NCBI RefSeq assembly: GCF_000281065.1
Contig: NZ_AKKK01000007.1
Location: forward strand, 1 to 64,000
Length of the DNA: 64,000 bases
Origin: Arthrobacter sp. M2012083
GTDB lineage: Bacteria; Actinomycetota; Actinomycetes; Actinomycetales; Micrococcaceae
Direction: 5' to 3'
Below the pieces are notes generated by a model that was given only the letters and a program-made list of their open reading frames with translations, searched no databases and was not told the DNA's origin. Made by a program: the position numbers and the translations under genes. Position 1 is the stretch's first letter. The number at the start of each line of letters is the position of its first letter. Positions 1-9,150 of the stretch are shown here, piece by piece.

Positions 1-164
1 GCCGGCTGGGTCATTGGCGGAGGAGGGGCGATCGTGCATCAGATGCAATAATCACTGCGTTACACGACATAATCTCCGTTATCGGCGTTGAAACAACGGG
101 AGTAGAAGTAGCTGCGAGAACTACCGTCCCGCGATGTACCCAACGTTTGCGCAGGTCAGAACAC

Positions 165-212
165 GCATTGACGAGGAAGAAAGTGTTCTCGGCTCGGACT
201 TGAATTTGCGCC
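165..212. repeat. 48-bp dispersed repeat, copy 1
   Basis: This stretch (CGCATTGACGAGGAAGAA followed about 10 bases later by GGCTCGGACTTGAATTTGCGC) recurs near 7192-7239 with about three mismatches. It lies about 65 bp before the tyrosine-recombinase remnant that starts at 276. No recognised gene covers bases 1-275. One rightward frame is open from the left edge to a stop just after the repeat, but I cannot assign its product. The repeat could be an old element end, a recombination site or a duplicated gene scrap. Edges are good to a base or two. Confidence 0.7.
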
Positions 213-275
213 CGGATCCCTTGCGCCTGTAGGTTTCCTGCATCTAATGCATGTTTCCATGGTTTAGAGGTCGTT

Positions 276-708
276 GTGAGTGGTGCCGTTCCGGGTTTTG
301 TCCCGCGGATGCTGGTGGATCCGGACATTGGGCTGTTCCGGGCTGATGAACGTGTTTTTACGGCCATGCTGGATGGCTGGCGGGCACAGATGCTTGCCCG
401 TGGCCTCACGGCGGACACCATCAAGCAGCGTTGCCAGCTGCTGGAGCGTTTTCAGCGGTTCATGGGTGAATTTCCGTGGCAATGGCGCCCCGCGGACATC
501 GATGATTTCCTGGCCGATCTTCTGCTTCGAGTGGAACAGGCCACGGCACACCACCGATGATGCCGTCCCGGCGAAGAAGCGGTCCTTCACCAAGGCGGAA
601 CTGCAGCGGCTTTTCGACTACATCGATGACCTTGTCGACCGTGAATACGCCGCCGGCAGCAAACGAGGGCCCGGATCTTTGGGCGATGAGGCTCTCAATC
701 AAATCTAG
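276..708 (+). pseudogene. Tyrosine recombinase (phage-type integrase) fragment, frameshifted
   Basis: The first 85 or so codons match the N-terminal SAM-like DNA-binding domain common in actinobacterial tyrosine recombinases (key stretches FRADERVFTAMLDGWRAQ and FPWQWRPADIDDFL). Near base 530 the match moves to another frame and continues with KKRSFTKAELQRLFDYIDD, the start of the core-binding/catalytic linker. The catalytic Arg/His/Tyr domain is absent. The gene is therefore a frameshifted, C-terminally deleted remnant and cannot be active. It probably marks an old integration event at the left edge, next to the 48-bp repeat. Confidence 0.75.
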
Positions 709-836
709 CAAGTCAGTTCAGGCTACGCCCGGAGAATACCCCAGCCAGGTGTGAACATCCTTAGCTACCCATTACTCCCTGTCACATCCTCGCCCGGGCG
801 CAACAGCGCTTCCGGTATGAGGGATACGCGCTTGAT

Positions 837-869
837 GGACGCCCTGAAACGATACTAATCAGGGCGTCC
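837..869 (-). terminator. Stem-loop after the deacylase gene
   Basis: A perfect 11-bp inverted repeat (GGACGCCCTGA / TCAGGGCGTCC) with an 11-nt loop lies 16 nt beyond the stop of the leftward amidohydrolase gene. It has no clear T-run, so it could be a terminator or a processing/stabilising hairpin. Confidence 0.5.
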
Positions 870-885
870 TGGAGCGGGTGACGGG

Positions 886-2487
886 CTAGTGCCGAGGAAG
901 CAGACGACCGGATAGTGCATGCGTGTGCCTACCGTCATCCACTGTAATTATCCCGTTCACGAACACGTATCGGGCCGCCGTTGAGTATGTCGCTGGAAGG
1001 GCGAAAGTGTTTGTAGAGCGAAGCATGCCAGGGTCAAACACTGCGATATCAGCGTGCATCCCCTCCCGTATCTCTCCCCTGTCAGTGAGCTGGAAGTGAT
1101 CGGCGACCATCTTGGTCATCTTGTGGACCGCCTCAGCGAAGGTGAGCACGTTGTTGCGCAGAACGTGATGCGACAAGTAATGCGTATGCCCATAAAAGAA
1201 CAGTGGATGCCGCGTTCTTGCCTCCAAGGGACCGTCCTTTCGACTGGTGTAGGCATCGACACCGAGAAGGAACAGCGGATTGCTGATGGCTTCAGCTAGG
1301 TGATCATCGGTGAACAGTTCGCCGAGCAGTTGAACTTGATGCAGGTTCTCCCCGGCCGCGACAAGAATGTCGAAGTAGCAGTCCCATTCTGTTTTGCCGG
1401 TGAGTTCGGCGATCCGGGGAAAGGAAAGACCCTCGAGACGCGACGAACCCGGGCTTGATGCCAAGGTCACTCGCTCCCATTCGCCTGCGTGCACAAAACG
1501 CCAATACCTGTCGGAATCCGCCTCTATCTCGCGCCTGGCTTCCGGGTCCCTGAGCAAAGTCACAGTCGCGGCAGGTGACGTTGCCAAAGCCCAGCTTGGA
1601 AGCAAGCCGGTGGCCAGGCCGATACCGCTGGGAAACGGGGTCATGTCGGCGAGGACGTCCAGCCCCTTGCTGCGTTCGTCACTGAGTCGTCGGACCGCCT
1701 GGCGCCAAGCGCCTGGTGCTGTCCCTGTGCCGTGGCGGACGTTGAGGTGCGAGACCTGTGCCCTGTTACCACCGGCCCGGGCAATAGCGAAGAACTCATC
1801 TACCGCTTTGGACAGGTGCTTGTCGCGATTGCGGATGTGGCTTGCATAAATACCGTCATAGCTGCCGCAGACACGGTTGAGGCCCATGAGTTCGTCCGTT
1901 TGGGAGAAGCGGCCCGACCCATACTCGAGACCTGTTGAAAAGCCGATAGCCCCGGACTCCATAGCTTCTCGCAACAGTGCCTTCATCACTGTATCTGCGT
2001 CCTTGGCAGGGTCATCGGAGACAACATGGAATGCAGCCGTCCTGAGGGCGGTATGCCCGACCAACCAGGCCAGATTCTGCGAGGTCCCTTTACCGTGGAC
2101 CGTTTCGAGCAGCTCTCCGAAAGACCTCCATGTAACAGTTCCGCGGTACCCGATGTTTGTCAGGTCACTTTCTGTCGCCGGCACGGATTGCTCAGTCAAC
2201 GGACCATAGGTGACACCGCAGTTGCCTACCACCTCGGTGGTCACGCCTTGGTGCAGCGTGCTGAAGGCATATCGGTTTGCCAGGATGGACCAGTCGCTGT
2301 GGCTATGCGGATCGATGAGGCCGGGGGTCACGATGAGGCCACCAGCATCGATTGTTCGTTGGGCCGGTATTTCTATGTTTGGCGCAACCATAGCTATCTT
2401 GCCGTTGAGTACCCCAACATCGAAGAATGCACCTTCCGCGCCGGTCCCGTCGTAGAGAAGCCCTCCTTGGATCAGAACATCGAGCAT
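886..2487 (-). CDS. N-acyl-D-amino-acid deacylase family amidohydrolase
   Basis: A 533-aa cytoplasmic metal-dependent hydrolase of the D-aminoacylase branch of the amidohydrolase superfamily. Visible marks are the metal site DPHSHSD (about residues 59-65), GNCGVTYGP, GFSTGLEYGSG, SHIRNRD (about 217), QVSHLNVRHG (about 244) and a late LLGVDAYTSR. The purine-rich stretch before the ATG gives a usable ribosome site. It is the last gene of a leftward operon behind a polar-amino-acid-type ABC importer, so the likely substrate is an imported N-acyl-D-amino acid or related N-acyl compound. The family also contains N-acyl-glucosaminate and dipeptide hydrolases, so the exact substrate is open. A broken paralogue lies at 19855-20612. 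Confidence 0.85.
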   Translation of the reverse strand: MLDVLIQGGLLYDGTGAEGAFFDVGVLNGKIAMVAPNIEIPAQRTIDAGGLIVTPGLIDPHSHSDWSILANRYAFSTLHQGVTTEVVGNCGVTYGPLTEQSVPATESDLTNIGYRGTVTWRSFGELLETVHGKGTSQNLAWLVGHTALRTAAFHVVSDDPAKDADTVMKALLREAMESGAIGFSTGLEYGSGRFSQTDELMGLNRVCGSYDGIYASHIRNRDKHLSKAVDEFFAIARAGGNRAQVSHLNVRHGTGTAPGAWRQAVRRLSDERSKGLDVLADMTPFPSGIGLATGLLPSWALATSPAATVTLLRDPEARREIEADSDRYWRFVHAGEWERVTLASSPGSSRLEGLSFPRIAELTGKTEWDCYFDILVAAGENLHQVQLLGELFTDDHLAEAISNPLFLLGVDAYTSRKDGPLEARTRHPLFFYGHTHYLSHHVLRNNVLTFAEAVHKMTKMVADHFQLTDRGEIREGMHADIAVFDPGMLRSTNTFALPATYSTAARYVFVNGIITVDDGRHTHALSGRLLPRH

Positions 2488-2557
2488 TGCACCCCCCCTC
2501 TGCCGCTGATTTTCGAGGGGGGCGTCATCAATTTGTTGGTGGACCGTTCACTCATGC

Positions 2558-3286
2558 TCATAGAACCTTGCTCAGGAACTCGCGTGTCCGGGTGGCGCGC
2601 GGTGCGCCAAAGATTTCCCCCGGGCTGCCTTCTTCAACGATTACGCCCTGATCGACATAAATCACACGGTCAGCTACTTCCCGTGCGAAGCCCATTTCGT
2701 GCGTCACGACCACCATTGTCATGCCCTCTGCAGCCAGTTCCTTCATGACTGAAAGAACTTCCCCGACAATCTCGGGGTCAAGAGCTGATGTGGGTTCGTC
2801 GAAGAGCAAGACGCGCGGTCCCATGGCCAGGGCGCGCGCGATAGCGACACGTTGTGATTGCCCCCCGGAGAGTGCGCTCGGGTATGTGCCCGCCTTTTCA
2901 GCCAGGCCGACCTTTCTGAGTAAATTGCCGGCCTGTTCCTGGGCCTTTGATTTGCTGAGGCCCAGCACCTTTTGAGGGGCGAGGGCGACGTTTTCGAGTG
3001 CGGTGAGGTGGGGAAATAGGTTGAAGTGCTGAAATACCATCCCCACTTCTCGTCGGATAAGAGATATTTCCCGGCTTGTTTTAGTAGCGGTGAGGGTATG
3101 CCCATTGACTACTACACTTCCACCGGTGGGCTTTTCGAGCCCGTTAAGGCACCGCAGGAGGGTGCTCTTCCCCGAGCCTGAGGCACCTATGATGCAGACA
3201 ACTTCTTGATCTCGGACTTGGCAGGAAATGCCCTTGAGGACTTCGAGGTGCCCAAAGCTGAGATGTAAATCGGTAACGGTGATCAT
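2558..3286 (-). CDS. Polar amino acid ABC transporter, ATP-binding subunit
   Basis: A 242-aa GlnQ/HisP-type ATPase that powers an amino-acid importer at the cytoplasmic face of the membrane. It has Walker [10 protein letters not shown] (about residues 33-41), signature [16 protein letters not shown], Walker [15 protein letters not shown] and the H-loop VTHEMG. Its start overlaps the stop of the preceding permease gene by 4 nt, consistent with translational coupling. The deacylase gene follows after about 70 nt. Family assignment is firm; the transported solute is not given by the sequence. Confidence 0.93.
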   Translation of the reverse strand: MITVTDLHLSFGHLEVLKGISCQVRDQEVVCIIGASGSGKSTLLRCLNGLEKPTGGSVVVNGHTLTATKTSREISLIRREVGMVFQHFNLFPHLTALENVALAPQKVLGLSKSKAQEQAGNLLRKVGLAEKAGTYPSALSGGQSQRVAIARALAMGPRVLLFDEPTSALDPEIVGEVLSVMKELAAEGMTMVVVTHEMGFAREVADRVIYVDQGVIVEEGSPGEIFGAPRATRTREFLSKVL

Positions 3287-3990
3287 CTGGTGTCTCCAAG
3301 CTTGAGGGTGAGGGCATCTGTTATCTGTACCTTGGGCGATTGAACATTCAATCGCCGTTCCAGGGCTCTACCGAGTGAAGAGAATAGATAGCAGATAACG
3401 AAGTAAAATGCCCCAACGATTAGATAGATGAGGATAGGGTCAGCTGTCAGCGAGCTGACGACGTTGCCAGCTCTGGTTAGTTCGACAAGTCCGATGACCG
3501 CGACCAGAGAGCTGTCCTTGATGAGGACGACCAGGAAGCCCACCCCCGGCGGCACCATGATTTTTGCAGCTTGGGGAAGCACAATGTGCTGATACCGTCG
3601 CCGGGCACTCATTCCCAAGGCATCAGCTGCCTCTGTCTGGCCTCGTGGAACCGCCAGAATGCTGCCACGAACTATCTCACCGATGTATGCGGCGGCGAAG
3701 ATGGACAGGGCGAGCACCGCTGCCCAGTACTCCGGCAGGTATTGCCCCGGAAACAGCAATGGAATTCCAAAGAAGACAAAGAAGATAATGAGCAGCACGG
3801 GAATGCCGCGCACTATGGTTACGAATGTTGCGCTGACCAAACGGGCCCACCACGGTCCTCCTGTGCTCATCAAGCCAAGCGCGAAGCCGAGCGCCGTGCC
3901 AATCACAGTGGACAAGAGGCAGATTTGAACCGTGACCAGAAGGCCTTCGAAGATAAGGGGGAAGTGCTGCCAACCGAATGCTTCAAACAT
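3283..3990 (-). CDS. Polar amino acid ABC transporter, permease subunit 2
   Basis: A 235-aa inner-membrane permease of the HisM/GlnP family with about five membrane helices. The coupling loop is [16 protein letters not shown], preceded by the [18 protein letters not shown] region typical of this family. I chose the ATG at 3990 because a GGAGG-like ribosome site stands about 9 nt upstream. A GTG at 4008 would add six residues and overlap the previous permease. It probably forms a heterodimer with the 3993-4655 product. Confidence 0.9.
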   Translation of the reverse strand: MFEAFGWQHFPLIFEGLLVTVQICLLSTVIGTALGFALGLMSTGGPWWARLVSATFVTIVRGIPVLLIIFFVFFGIPLLFPGQYLPEYWAAVLALSIFAAAYIGEIVRGSILAVPRGQTEAADALGMSARRRYQHIVLPQAAKIMVPPGVGFLVVLIKDSSLVAVIGLVELTRAGNVVSSLTADPILIYLIVGAFYFVICYLFSSLGRALERRLNVQSPKVQITDALTLKLGDTR

Positions 3991-3992
3991 GA

Positions 3993-4655
3993 CTATGCAA
4001 CCCTCCACTTGATTACGCGCGTTTCAATGAACCGCGACCCTTGCGCCATGAAGAACGACACCGCAAGGTAGATTGCGCCGCCGACAACCAATGCCTCAAT
4101 GGTGCGGAACGTCGTGGACGAAATTCCCATCATGACGTGTGTGAGGTCGGGTACGGCGATGATTGAGGTAATTGACGAAGCAAGAAACAGCAGGATCGTC
4201 TGGTTCGTCAAAGAAGGCAGAACGTTGCGGGTGGCGGGTGCCAGCAGGATATGACGAAAGGTGAGCATCCTCGACAGTCCGAGCGCACTGGCAGCTTCCT
4301 TCAGACCCTTTGGCACAGATTCGAAGCCCGCCCGATAAATTTCGGCGGTGTACGCGGCGTTGTTGAGACTCAACGCGATAAAGCCCGCCCAGAGCGGATC
4401 CAGGTTGACGCCCACATCAGGAAGCGCGAAGTAGATCAGATATAGCTGGAGGAGCAGAGGAGTGTTCCTGATGACCTCGATGTAGCTGCCGGCCACATGC
4501 CGTACCACGCCGGATCTGCTCATCTTCCCTGCACACAGGGCAACGCCGAAAGAACCACCAAACACCACGGCTCCGATAGTCAGGTAGACGCTGATCCAAA
4601 GCCCGTGGAAGAGATCTGGGGCGTAAGGGAACAAATCCCCGAAGTAGAGCTCCAT
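3993..4655 (-). CDS. Polar amino acid ABC transporter, permease subunit 1
   Basis: A 220-aa permease of the same family, opening with a typical short periplasmic start and helix (LFHGLWISVYLTIGAVVFGG). It carries the conserved segment SLNNAAYTAEIYRAGFESVP and the coupling loop KEAASALGLSRMLTFRHI. It lies directly downstream of the binding-protein gene, and its stop is 2 nt from the next start. Together with its partner it makes the importer's membrane channel. Confidence 0.9.
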   Translation of the reverse strand: MELYFGDLFPYAPDLFHGLWISVYLTIGAVVFGGSFGVALCAGKMSRSGVVRHVAGSYIEVIRNTPLLLQLYLIYFALPDVGVNLDPLWAGFIALSLNNAAYTAEIYRAGFESVPKGLKEAASALGLSRMLTFRHILLAPATRNVLPSLTNQTILLFLASSITSIIAVPDLTHVMMGISSTTFRTIEALVVGGAIYLAVSFFMAQGSRFIETRVIKWRVA

Positions 4656-4698
4656 CAGAGACTCCGTTGGCTGCGTTGGAGGACAGTTTGGGGCGAGG

Positions 4699-5511
4699 TC
4701 ACTTGATCAGCTCCGGGATGTCAGTCCCGAGCCACCTGTTGTAAGACTCGTTCGCAGCATCGGTGATGTTGTAGTTGCGGATGAAGTTGTTGAGGTAGTT
4801 CAACCATTCCTGATCGCCCATCTTCACGCCGAAAGACACCAGCGAGGGGCTCAGTTGCGGCGCCTGGAGAACTTTGAACTCTTTGGCGCCGTTCCGAACG
4901 ATCTCCGCAATCACGGAATTGCTTTCCATCAGCGCGTCGACTTTTCCGCTGCGCATGGCCTGAATTGAGTCGGCTACGGACTCGAAGAGGCTTGCTTTGG
5001 CTTCAGGGAATTGTTTTTCGAGGATCGTGGCCGGCACACTTCCCCGGGTAGCGGCGACAGAGCGGCCCTTCAAGTCCTCGTAGGAATCAATATCGCTTCC
5101 CTTCGGCACCAGAACCAGTTGGCCCTCCGATGCATAAGGACTGCTCATGGCTACTACTTGGGCCCGCTCGTCCAAATTGGTCAGAGCAGCGATGATGACG
5201 TCGACCTTGCCAGTTTCCAGCATGGGGATACGGCTGGCATTTGTTGTGCTGACGAACTCGATTTCGGCTCCGAGTGACGAAGCAAGCGCCTTCGCCTTAT
5301 CAATGTCGAAGCCTTCGTACTGTCCCGAACTGGCCATCACGCCGTAAGGAGGTGCGTCTGAGAAGACTCCAACCTTGATCTTTTTTGATTTCAATACTTC
5401 TTGAAGCTTGCTCGGGGAACTGCCCTGGGCCGCTCCCGAGGACGTGCATCCCGAGAGTGCGAGCATCGCTGCCACGAACAGACCTAGAACTTTTACATGC
5501 CTAATGCGCAT
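4699..5511 (-). CDS. Amino acid ABC transporter substrate-binding lipoprotein
   Basis: A 270-aa solute-binding protein of the SBP_bac_3 family. The ATG at 5511 is chosen because AAGGAG lies 6 nt upstream and gives a clean lipoprotein signal (MRIRHVKVLG, hydrophobic core, then LALSGC with the lipidated cysteine). A longer in-frame start at 5556 would spoil the signal peptide. The mature part has the family order: KVGVFSDAPPYGVMASSG, YEGFDIDKAKALA, VDVIIAALTNLDER, SVAATRGSVPATILE and VDALMESN. It is the first gene of the importer/deacylase operon, and an AT-rich operator candidate lies just upstream. Confidence 0.92.
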   Translation of the reverse strand: MRIRHVKVLGLFVAAMLALSGCTSSGAAQGSSPSKLQEVLKSKKIKVGVFSDAPPYGVMASSGQYEGFDIDKAKALASSLGAEIEFVSTTNASRIPMLETGKVDVIIAALTNLDERAQVVAMSSPYASEGQLVLVPKGSDIDSYEDLKGRSVAATRGSVPATILEKQFPEAKASLFESVADSIQAMRSGKVDALMESNSVIAEIVRNGAKEFKVLQAPQLSPSLVSFGVKMGDQEWLNYLNNFIRNYNITDAANESYNRWLGTDIPELIK

Positions 5512-5569
5512 CGAATTCTCCTTGACGAACGGAGCGGCCCTAGTGATGGAGGCCACAAATAGCGAGCAT

Positions 5570-5585
5570 AGATTATTTATAAACT
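5570..5585. promoter_or_regulatory. Candidate GntR operator upstream of the ABC importer operon
   Basis: AGATTATTTATAAACT differs at one base from the perfect palindrome AGATTATTTATAATCT at 19056-19071. It lies about 60 bp before the binding-protein start. The shared AT-rich site in an otherwise GC-rich region suggests that the GntR protein encoded at 19085 controls this operon. The effector is unknown. Confidence 0.7.
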
Positions 5586-5950
5586 ACAATCAAGGCGCTG
5601 TTGGGGCTACCCCTTACACGGAAACGGCGCGCGTAGAATCACCAGACGGACCAAAGTGGCTAGGGCCGACCAACCGCGAAAAGAAGACATGAAGGTGATC
5701 GTGGAAGGGCATGTACGTGAGAATGGCGGCGCCCGCCGATCTTGCCTAGACTCGACCACGGCCCTGAAAATTTCGAAGTCTCTGCCCAGGCAGGACAACG
5801 CCATACGTCATCGCGAGCCGGATCGGGCTTGCCATGGAAACGCGGCTAAGTAAGCTTGGCGCTTCGCCAGAAGCTTGACCCACTTCCCGCAGTGTGGCGT
5901 CCTGTCTATGGTCGATTGCGGCAACCAGGCTCTGGCGGAGCCTAGGCTTG
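5586..5950. other. Intergenic region without a recognised gene
   Basis: About 365 bp between the operator candidate and the broken HAD gene. The short open frames here show no family resemblance I trust. It is probably decayed sequence like its right-hand neighbours. Confidence 0.5.
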
Positions 5951-6547
5951 TCAGGCAAACGCGCGCTGGCACTCTTCCAGGAGACGCCCGCTGTCGCGAT
6001 CGAGCATATCGACGCGGAAAACGGTCATCCCGGCGAGCCGCGCGGACTCTTCGCCAATACTGCTGTCTTCGATAGCCAAACAGACACCAGGCGCCGCCCC
6101 CAATTTGGCCGCAGTGAGCAAGAGAGGTCCGGCGCAGGCTTGGCGTGGAGCACTTCATCCAATGTGCTACTGAGATGCATCGGCAGCGAAGGTTTTACAT
6201 GTGACAGCGCGCGATCAAGGCGCTCCCTGAGGCTTGGTGGCGATGCCGATAGGGATCCCCTCTCCCGCCAGCCAGTGCAGTGTCTGGCGGGCGTCGGGAA
6301 AGACGTCGACTCCTGTGGCCATCAACCTGTTCAGGAATGCCGTATAGGCGCGGTGAACGGTCTTCTCGGGCAGGAGCTTTCTTCCTTGGGCGAACTTCCG
6401 GTAACAGGTCGGAAATGTTCGCCCAGTCCCCCATGCAAGCTCCGAGGATGTTACGGGATATCCGTAAGAATTCAACGTTTTGGCCCAGGTTTCAGCGCAT
6501 ATCGGTTCTGTGTCCAGGATCGTGCCGTCGCAGTCAAATATCGCCAC
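5951..6547 (-). pseudogene. HAD-superfamily phosphatase remnant with multiple frameshifts
   Basis: The gene begins well with the nucleophile motif FDCDGTILDTEP and reads as a cap-1 HAD hydrolase to GIATK near 6225. It then shifts frame into a stretch ending DEVLHAKPAPD, and shifts again into TAAKLGAAPGVCLAIEDS and a stop at 5951-5953. Piecing the frames together gives a full-length relative of the intact HAD protein at 20710-21339. At least two frameshifts separate motif I from the KPAP and EDS metal-site motifs, so no active enzyme can be made. It is part of a decayed duplicate module with the GntR remnant beside it. Confidence 0.85.
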
Positions 6548-6702
6548 TTTTACCTTCTGCTGGGGCAGAGCAGAAGGCAGTCCGAGCCCACCGGCGCGGT
6601 TTCCTGTCGCTGGTCTTTTTCCGATGACGTATCAATCCCGCCTTTTGATGGTGCATTGGGGCCCCACAGTCAGAGCGATGGAGCGCCCACAGCAGCCACC
6701 AA

Positions 6703-7190
6703 CTACAGCGCGAGGCCCCCGGCCGCCGCCTTTTCGCCCGCAGCAAGCAGCCTCTCGGCACTGCCGACGATATGGTCATGCACTTTCCTGCGGATTTCTT
6801 CTTCACTGCCCAAGCGGAAGGCATCAATAAGGACCTGATGTTCCTGGGGAATGGCCCGCATATCGGAGTGGCGCTCCGAGAGCCTGTAGATCTGCATTCT
6901 TATCCGCGGTTGCACATTGTTCCAAAGTTGCAGGGCGTGGCGTGACTTTGACGAACGGATGATGAGTTCGTGAAACTCTACGTCCAGGTCATTCGCCGCC
7001 TCCAGGTTGGCTGCCCCTGTAGCTAGGTGCATCTGGTCCACAATTGCCTGCAGTTGTTCCAGTGTCTCCTCTTGACCAGGAATGAGAGAGCTGCGTACGT
7101 TTCGATGGCAAGCCTGACAGGCAGAAGAACTCCTAAAGGGTCGGCTTCGGTAACGCTCTCGACGAAGACGCCTCGGTTAGGAATATCAGA
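6703..7190 (-). pseudogene. GntR/FCD transcription regulator remnant
   Basis: From about 7187 leftward the translation reads IPNRGVFVESVTEADPLGVLL, matching about residue 75 onward of the intact GntR protein at 19085-19813. The frame then breaks near 7085 and continues as DQMHLATGAANLEA to the stop at 6703. The C-terminal ligand-binding FCD domain (WNNVQPRIRMQIYRLSERHS, HDHIVGSAERLL) is well preserved. The whole N-terminal winged helix is missing, replaced at about 7190 by the second copy of the 48-bp repeat. It cannot act as a DNA-binding regulator. Confidence 0.88.
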
Positions 7191-7581
7191 GCGCATTGAC
7201 GAGGAAGAATATGTTGTCGGCTCGGACTTGAATTTGCGCTCTACGGACGCCAGGACGTCTGGCTATTTTAGCTTGTCTCCCTCGGGCTCGTTTGCGAGCT
7301 ACAGGGCAATCCCGACAACGCTCTTCTGTGAATAATCTATAATAGGGCGTCGCGCGAATTGTGCCAGCAGCCAGTGGGGGTGTAGCAGTCGGGGCCAGTG
7401 CGTCATCGTTCGACCCGGGACGCGGGGATCGGGTCCCGAACCGTTGCCAGTAAGTAATTGACAGGCTCACGGCGAGAGCCACGACTGTGAAGGTCGCCAA
7501 AGCTGACAAAATGATGACGAGCGCGCCGACAACGAAGACAGCTATGACCGCCAGGTACACCAGCAGCCGGGAATCAAACAT
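7186..7581 (-). CDS. Small two-helix membrane protein, doubtful gene
   Basis: An open frame of 131 codons whose first 48 residues form two hydrophobic segments (LLVYLAVIAVFVVGALVIIL and FTVVALAVSLSITYW), preceded by a weak GAGGA ribosome site. The C-terminal third runs through an AT-rich scrap resembling half of the GntR operator (about 7332-7344) and ends inside the 48-bp repeat. The tail is therefore probably fortuitous and the gene may be truncated or not real. No family is recognised. Confidence 0.3.
   Translation of the reverse strand: MFDSRLLVYLAVIAVFVVGALVIILSALATFTVVALAVSLSITYWQRFGTRSPRPGSNDDALAPTATPPLAAGTIRATPYYRLFTEERCRDCPVARKRARGRQAKIARRPGVRRAQIQVRADNIFFLVNAL
7192..7239. repeat. 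48-bp dispersed repeat, copy 2
   Basis: It matches the copy at 165-212 with about three mismatches. It sits exactly where homology of the neighbouring GntR remnant ends, so it marks a recombination or insertion junction. Confidence 0.75.
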
Positions 7582-7702
7582 CGTTCGTGGTCCTCATAGT
7601 TGCACCTTGGTCCTGACGGGAAGAGCAAGGACCAATGCCCTGCCGCGTAGATGACCCACGGCATACCGGTCGGGTTGGGTGGGATCGTTGTCTTCGATGA
7701 CG

Positions 7703-8119
7703 TCAAGCTTGAAGCAGTTGCGCCAGACATTCTTGGTACCCGGCCATCACGTCATCGAACGAGAGTAGATGCAATCCTGAGTAGACGGCTACCGCCCCGT
7801 GCGGAACGGGCAAGTCATCCTTCACGGAGCACAGCAAAGGTTCGCAGCGATGCCCTTTGCTCTCTAGCGTGGCCAGACCCCATGGATGGGCGGCCGGTGA
7901 GGTCGCTATTCCGACGGATTCCAGCTTGTCGGCAAGGAGGTTGGGCGTGATGGCCCTCCAACACGCCAGGAACCGGCTAGCGAGAAGGTCGATCCTTTCC
8001 TCATCTTTGTCGTCGTAGGCGCATAACAACTCTTCGGACAGCGCGTCCCACGCGGCGGTGTCCCGGACGAGCAGGTGGGCATCTCGGACCCGGTCAGTAA
8101 GTGTCTCCAATGCGGGCAT
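7703..8119 (-). CDS. Hypothetical protein, 138 aa
   Basis: A soluble, acidic protein opening MPALETLTDRVRDAH. The ATG at 8119 is chosen because a strong GAAGGAG ribosome site stands about 6 nt upstream; the open frame extends further upstream without a better start. The N-terminal half is probably helical (DALSEELLCAYDDKDEERI) and the C-terminal half more beta-rich. I recognise no catalytic motif or family. It stands alone, downstream of two DedA genes in the same direction. Confidence 0.6.
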   Translation of the reverse strand: MPALETLTDRVRDAHLLVRDTAAWDALSEELLCAYDDKDEERIDLLASRFLACWRAITPNLLADKLESVGIATSPAAHPWGLATLESKGHRCEPLLCSVKDDLPVPHGAVAVYSGLHLLSFDDVMAGYQECLAQLLQA

Positions 8120-8288
8120 ACAAGCTCCTTCGTAGTTGGCATGGTGTGCCCTGAAAAGTTGTTGGCTTGCCGGCCACTCACGGTCTAGCGGACAGCCACC
8201 TGGGTGCTCTATAGCGGGTGTAACGCTATAACCCCGCCACCCGGGCAGTTTTGCAGAAGCTGCCGCCGGATCAGGAGACCGTTCCTGA

Positions 8289-8984
8289 CTACGTCCTTTC
8301 AAGGCCGTCCAGCCCGGCAACCGTGTTTTCAGAAGTTGCCGCAATGGGTGCGTCCTCAGCGAGGGCCGCGCGGGTCAGGTCCTTCTTCTCAAGGTACTTG
8401 TGCCACCAGCGCAGGGCGTGGTCCACCACGATGCCAAGAACCACTGCGAAGGCCACAGCAATTCCGACGCCGAGGAGCGGGTTGTGGTGCACCCATTGAC
8501 CCGCGAGCAGGCCAATACCGATCGAGTAGCCCACCCACGTGATGCAGGCGAAAGCGTCCAGCCAGAAGAAGGTGCGATGGCCGAATCCGGTTTGTCCTGC
8601 CACGTAGTTCACCGCTACCCGACCCCACGGAATGTAGCGCGCCGTGAAAATCAGTACGGCGCCCCGCTTGTCCAACTCGTACTGCGCCCACGCAAACATT
8701 TTCTGGACCTTTGGACGCCGCATCCACCTCCACCGCGTCAAGCCGATCTTGCGTCCCAACATGTAAGCCATGTTGTCGCCCGCCATGGCACCTACCAAGG
8801 CAGTTGCACCCAGAATCCAAAGATTCGGTTCTCCGCTGTGAAGGGACAGCGCCGAGAGGCCCACGATAGCTGTTTCACTGGGGAGAATAGTGGCAAATCC
8901 GTCAATGAAAAAGAAGACAAGAAGTACCGGGTATATCCAGGGCTGCCCGGCTGCATGCTCGAGCATTTGATTCAAAAACTCCAC
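8289..8984 (-). CDS. DedA-family membrane protein
   Basis: A 231-aa integral membrane protein of the DedA/SNARE-associated family, now viewed as lipid scramblases/transporters that keep the envelope and proton-motive force in order. The family signature is clear: the re-entrant ILPSETAIVG near residues 33-42, GDNMAYMLGRKIG, and TARYIPWGRVAVNYVAG (about 113-129), followed by C-terminal helices. Residues after about 200 are a short charged tail. It is paired with a second DedA gene upstream at 9151-9801, with a gap of about 165 bp. Confidence 0.9.
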   Translation of the reverse strand: MEFLNQMLEHAAGQPWIYPVLLVFFFIDGFATILPSETAIVGLSALSLHSGEPNLWILGATALVGAMAGDNMAYMLGRKIGLTRWRWMRRPKVQKMFAWAQYELDKRGAVLIFTARYIPWGRVAVNYVAGQTGFGHRTFFWLDAFACITWVGYSIGIGLLAGQWVHHNPLLGVGIAVAFAVVLGIVVDHALRWWHKYLEKKDLTRAALAEDAPIAATSENTVAGLDGLERT

Positions 8985-9150
8985 GCGGGGGTAGCTCCTA
9001 GACGAAGATGATTCGATGCTGAGGCGGTTGCTTCACGGCCCCTTGGCTCTAGATCACACGGATAACTTGCTTGGGATTATGCGGTAAACGCTACCGGCGG
9101 GTGACCGTTTGCTCTTCCCCCGCCGGGCTGATCTTAGGGGGCCTTTGCTG

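Noticed and set aside
5746..5958. Possible HTH regulator fragment, leftward
   Set aside because: A weak resemblance to an AraC/IclR-type helix could not be supported by any conserved motif, and the frame overlaps the end of the HAD remnant.
6195..6434. Independent small protein in the HAD remnant
   Set aside because: Out-of-frame shadow of the broken HAD gene.
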